DNA of 7,037 nt from Gemmatimonadota bacterium (GTDB taxonomy: Bacteria; Gemmatimonadota; Gemmatimonadetes; Longimicrobiales; UBA6960), in the NCBI GenBank assembly GCA_022564535.1, contig JADFLD010000105.1, forward strand, positions 1 to 7,037, read 5' to 3'. Below are positions 5,306 to 7,037 of this stretch, piece after piece. Each line of letters opens with the position of its first letter. Position 1 is the stretch's first letter. A program made the translations under genes and the position numbers. Under the pieces are notes generated by a model that saw only the letters and a list, made by a program, of their open reading frames with translations, ran no database searches and was not told the origin of the DNA.

Positions 5306-7037
5306 ATGGCGTTTGCCAAGGAATACACGACCGACCGCATCCGCAACATCGCGGTTCTGGGCCACGGGGGTGCGGGAAAGACCAGCCTCATCGACTCCCT
5401 TTGTTTCGTGGCTGGCACGTCGAAGCGCCACGGAGACGTGGGAGAGGGTACGGCTCTGACGATGCACACGCCGGAGGAGCACTCGCACGAGATCTCGATT
5501 CAACTGACTCCGGCTTTCGCCGAGCACATGAACGTGAAGATCAACTTGCTCGATACCCCTGGTTACCTCGATTTCACGGGAGAGGCCCTTTCGGCCGTGC
5601 GTGTGGCGGATGCTGCCATCATCGTCGTTTCTGCGGCCGCCGGCGTCGAGGTGGGCACCGAGCGCGTGTGGGAGTACTGCGAGGCACGCGGAATTCCCCG
5701 GATCCTCTTCATTTCCATGATGGACAAGGAGCACGCAGACTTCGACGGCGTGTTCGCCCAGATCAAGTCGCGCCTCACGGAGAACGCGTTGCCCGTCGAG
5801 ATCCCGATCGGAGAGGGTGAGGATTTTTCCGGCATCATCAACCTTTTCAGTGAGAAGGCGCACGTTTACAAGAAGGGCACCGCGACGGGAGAGTATGACG
5901 AGGCGGACATCCCGGACGACCTGAAGGAGAAGGAGGCCCAGTGGGAGACCGAGCTTCAGGAGACGCTCGCCACTACGGATGAAAGCCTTCTCGAGGCGTA
6001 CCTGGAAGGTGGGAGGATTTCGCGCGAAGAGGCCATCGACGCGATGGCGAGAGGCATGGCGCGCAACGAGGTCTACCCCGTCTTCTGCGGGTCATCGACG
6101 CTCACCTACGGAATGCGAGCCCTCCTGAAGAAGCTCGTGGAGTTGTGCCCGAATCCGGCCGAGGCGAAACCCGAGGTCGTTGACGGCGAGGAGTACGTCG
6201 CCAGCGACGATGGACCGCTTGCCGCGCTCGTGTTCAAGACCGCGGCCGAGCCCCACGTCGGCGACCTGTCGTACTTCCGGATCTTCTCGGGGACGGTCTC
6301 CAACGGAGGCGAGGTCGTGAACGCGTCCGACGGCAAACCGGAAAAGCTCAATCACCTGAGCATTCCGATGGGCAAGGAGCGGTTCGAGGTTCCCACTCTG
6401 CATGCCGGAGACATCGGAGTGATCGCCAAGCTCAAGCACACGCACACGAACGACTCGCTGTGCAACGTCGGAACGCGCATTCAGCTCGAAAGGATCGAGT
6501 TTCCAAGCGCCGATATCTCCATCGCCATCAAGGGGGTGACCCGCAGCGACGAGGACAAGCTGGGCGAAGTGCTTCCCAAGCTCCACGAGGAGGACCCGAC
6601 GTTCTCGGCTTCCTTCAATGCCGAGCTACATCAGACGATCGCCCGGGGGGTGGGCGAGCTGCACCTGGACGTGCAATTCGAACGGATGGCGCGCAAGTAT
6701 GGGGTCAACGTGGAAACGGAGCAGCCCAAGATCGCGTATCGCGAGACGATCACGCGGGAGGCCGAGGGTCAAGGTCGCCACAAGAAGCAGTCTGGCGGTC
6801 GTGGCCAGTTCGGAGACTGCCGCATTCGCATGGAGCCGCTGCTCACGCTGCGCTCTGTAGTGTCGCGGCTGTCTAGGGCCGGCAATGATCTGTCATTACG
6901 AGCGCCCATAAAGAGCACGGATGAATTCGGGGAGCTGGCATCCGACCTCAATCAGTTTCTGGACAGGTTGAATTTGATTCTCAATGATTTGGGAACAGTG
7001 CTTGAACAGGTGACGGCGCTCAACAAACGGCTCAAGG
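5306..7037 (+). CDS. EF-G-like translation GTPase (EF-G2 type), 3' end replaced and running off the window
   Basis: Translation GTPase related to elongation factor G, which moves tRNA-mRNA through the ribosome. The EF-G2 paralogs are less well understood. ATG 5306 follows GGAG at 5292. P-loop GHGGAGKT is at 19-26, G3 is DTPGY (83-87) with Tyr for the usual His, G4 is SMMD (137-140) instead of NKxD, and G5 is around CGSS (261-264). Domain II covers about 303-395, domain III about 400-475 with GVGELHL at 448-454, and domain IV begins at PKIAYRETI (474-482). GHGGAGKT and DTPGY favour the EF-G2 type over canonical FusA (AHIDAGKT, DTPGH). EF-G similarity ends near residues 510-512 (MEPL, 6830-6841), where domain IV should go on to its long tip and domain V. 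The frame instead stays open to the edge with HAMP-like sequence (separate entry). True length should be near 690-700 residues. The name covers only residues 1-512. Confidence 0.88.
   Translation, partial: MAFAKEYTTDRIRNIAVLGHGGAGKTSLIDSLCFVAGTSKRHGDVGEGTALTMHTPEEHSHEISIQLTPAFAEHMNVKINLLDTPGYLDFTGEALSAVRVADAAIIVVSAAAGVEVGTERVWEYCEARGIPRILFISMMDKEHADFDGVFAQIKSRLTENALPVEIPIGEGEDFSGIINLFSEKAHVYKKGTATGEYDEADIPDDLKEKEAQWETELQETLATTDESLLEAYLEGGRISREEAIDAMARGMARNEVYPVFCGSSTLTYGMRALLKKLVELCPNPAEAKPEVVDGEEYVASDDGPLAALVFKTAAEPHVGDLSYFRIFSGTVSNGGEVVNASDGKPEKLNHLSIPMGKERFEVPTLHAGDIGVIAKLKHTHTNDSLCNVGTRIQLERIEFPSADISIAIKGVTRSDEDKLGEVLPKLHEEDPTFSASFNAELHQTIARGVGELHLDVQFERMARKYGVNVETEQPKIAYRETITREAEGQGRHKKQSGGRGQFGDCRIRMEPLLTLRSVVSRLSRAGNDLSLRAPIKSTDEFGELASDLNQFLDRLNLILNDLGTVLEQVTALNKRLK
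6839..7037 (+). other. HAMP-domain fragment of a foreign sensor/chemoreceptor gene joined in frame
   Basis: Residues 512-577 of the open frame do not look like EF-G. They read as a HAMP linker: PLLTLRSVVSRL (first amphipathic helix), a short connector with DLSLRAPIKS, then the diagnostic DEFGELASDLNQFLDRL (second helix, matching the DE.GEL...FN..L.. pattern), followed by a coiled-coil-like stretch LILNDLGTVLEQV. This arrangement is usual in methyl-accepting chemotaxis proteins and sensor kinases, just after a transmembrane helix, but no such helix precedes it here. GC is about 53% against 65% in the 200 bases before. Codons such as TTA, ATA, AGG and TTG appear that the upstream gene uses little. 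Most likely a piece of another gene, probably from another genome, joined by mis-assembly. Confidence 0.72.

Noticed and set aside
5165..5863. 232-residue minus-strand frame opposite the EF-G gene start
   Set aside because: Antisense to the G domain of EF-G and covers the predicted promoter. No domain is recognisable.
5306..7037. A genuine new EF-G-HAMP fusion signalling protein
   Set aside because: The join falls inside a folded EF-G domain, the HAMP part lacks a preceding membrane helix, and base composition changes near the same place. An artefact or foreign join explains all three more simply.
1..7037. CRISPR array, tRNA, rRNA, insertion sequence or phage genes
   Set aside because: No spaced direct repeats, cloverleaf-type sequences, conserved rRNA stretches, transposase motifs or phage-type products were found on either strand.

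Overview
The window is high-GC bacterial DNA with densely packed genes, all on the + strand. An S46 dipeptidyl-peptidase lipoprotein, a rhomboid protease with a short C-terminal helical domain, a D-Ala-D-Ala ligase-like ATP-grasp enzyme and an EF-G2-type translation GTPase together fit a Gemmatimonadota-like or related high-GC environmental bacterium. This assignment is inference from gene content and style. No rRNA or other phylogenetic marker is present.

Layout: (1) 2-877, the 3' part of a ddl-like ligase gene whose N-terminus lies off the left edge. (2) 958-1794, a rhomboid intramembrane serine protease. (3) 1962-4250, a large secreted S46 peptidase with a lipoprotein signal, a proline/alanine-rich tether and DPP7-like specificity residues. 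(4) 4354-5193, a polytopic membrane protein resembling DUF6159, with a strong Shine-Dalgarno. (5) A 112-base gap holding a hairpin and a convincing sigma70-type promoter. (6) From 5306, an EF-G-like GTPase running to the right edge. Gaps between genes are 80-167 bases, and several contain small inverted repeats. No tRNA, rRNA, CRISPR array, insertion sequence or mobile gene was seen.

The genes do not form an obvious pathway. The ligase serves peptidoglycan precursor synthesis, the S46 enzyme trims peptides outside the cytoplasm, the rhomboid and the DUF6159-like protein act in the inner membrane, and the EF-G paralog acts on ribosomes. It looks like ordinary chromosomal housekeeping and accessory content rather than a dedicated new system.

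The most striking feature is at the right end. Near 6839 the EF-G reading frame leaves EF-G homology in the middle of domain IV and continues, without a stop, into what reads as a HAMP domain plus the start of a signalling helix, as in chemoreceptors or sensor kinases. GC falls from about 65% (200 bases before) to about 53% (197 bases after, hand count), and codon use changes. I read this as a chimeric join, most likely an assembly artefact at a contig end, not a natural fusion, but it should be tested. A second point of interest is the EF-G G domain, in which the guanine-specificity motif NKxD reads SMMD and the DTPGH histidine is tyrosine.
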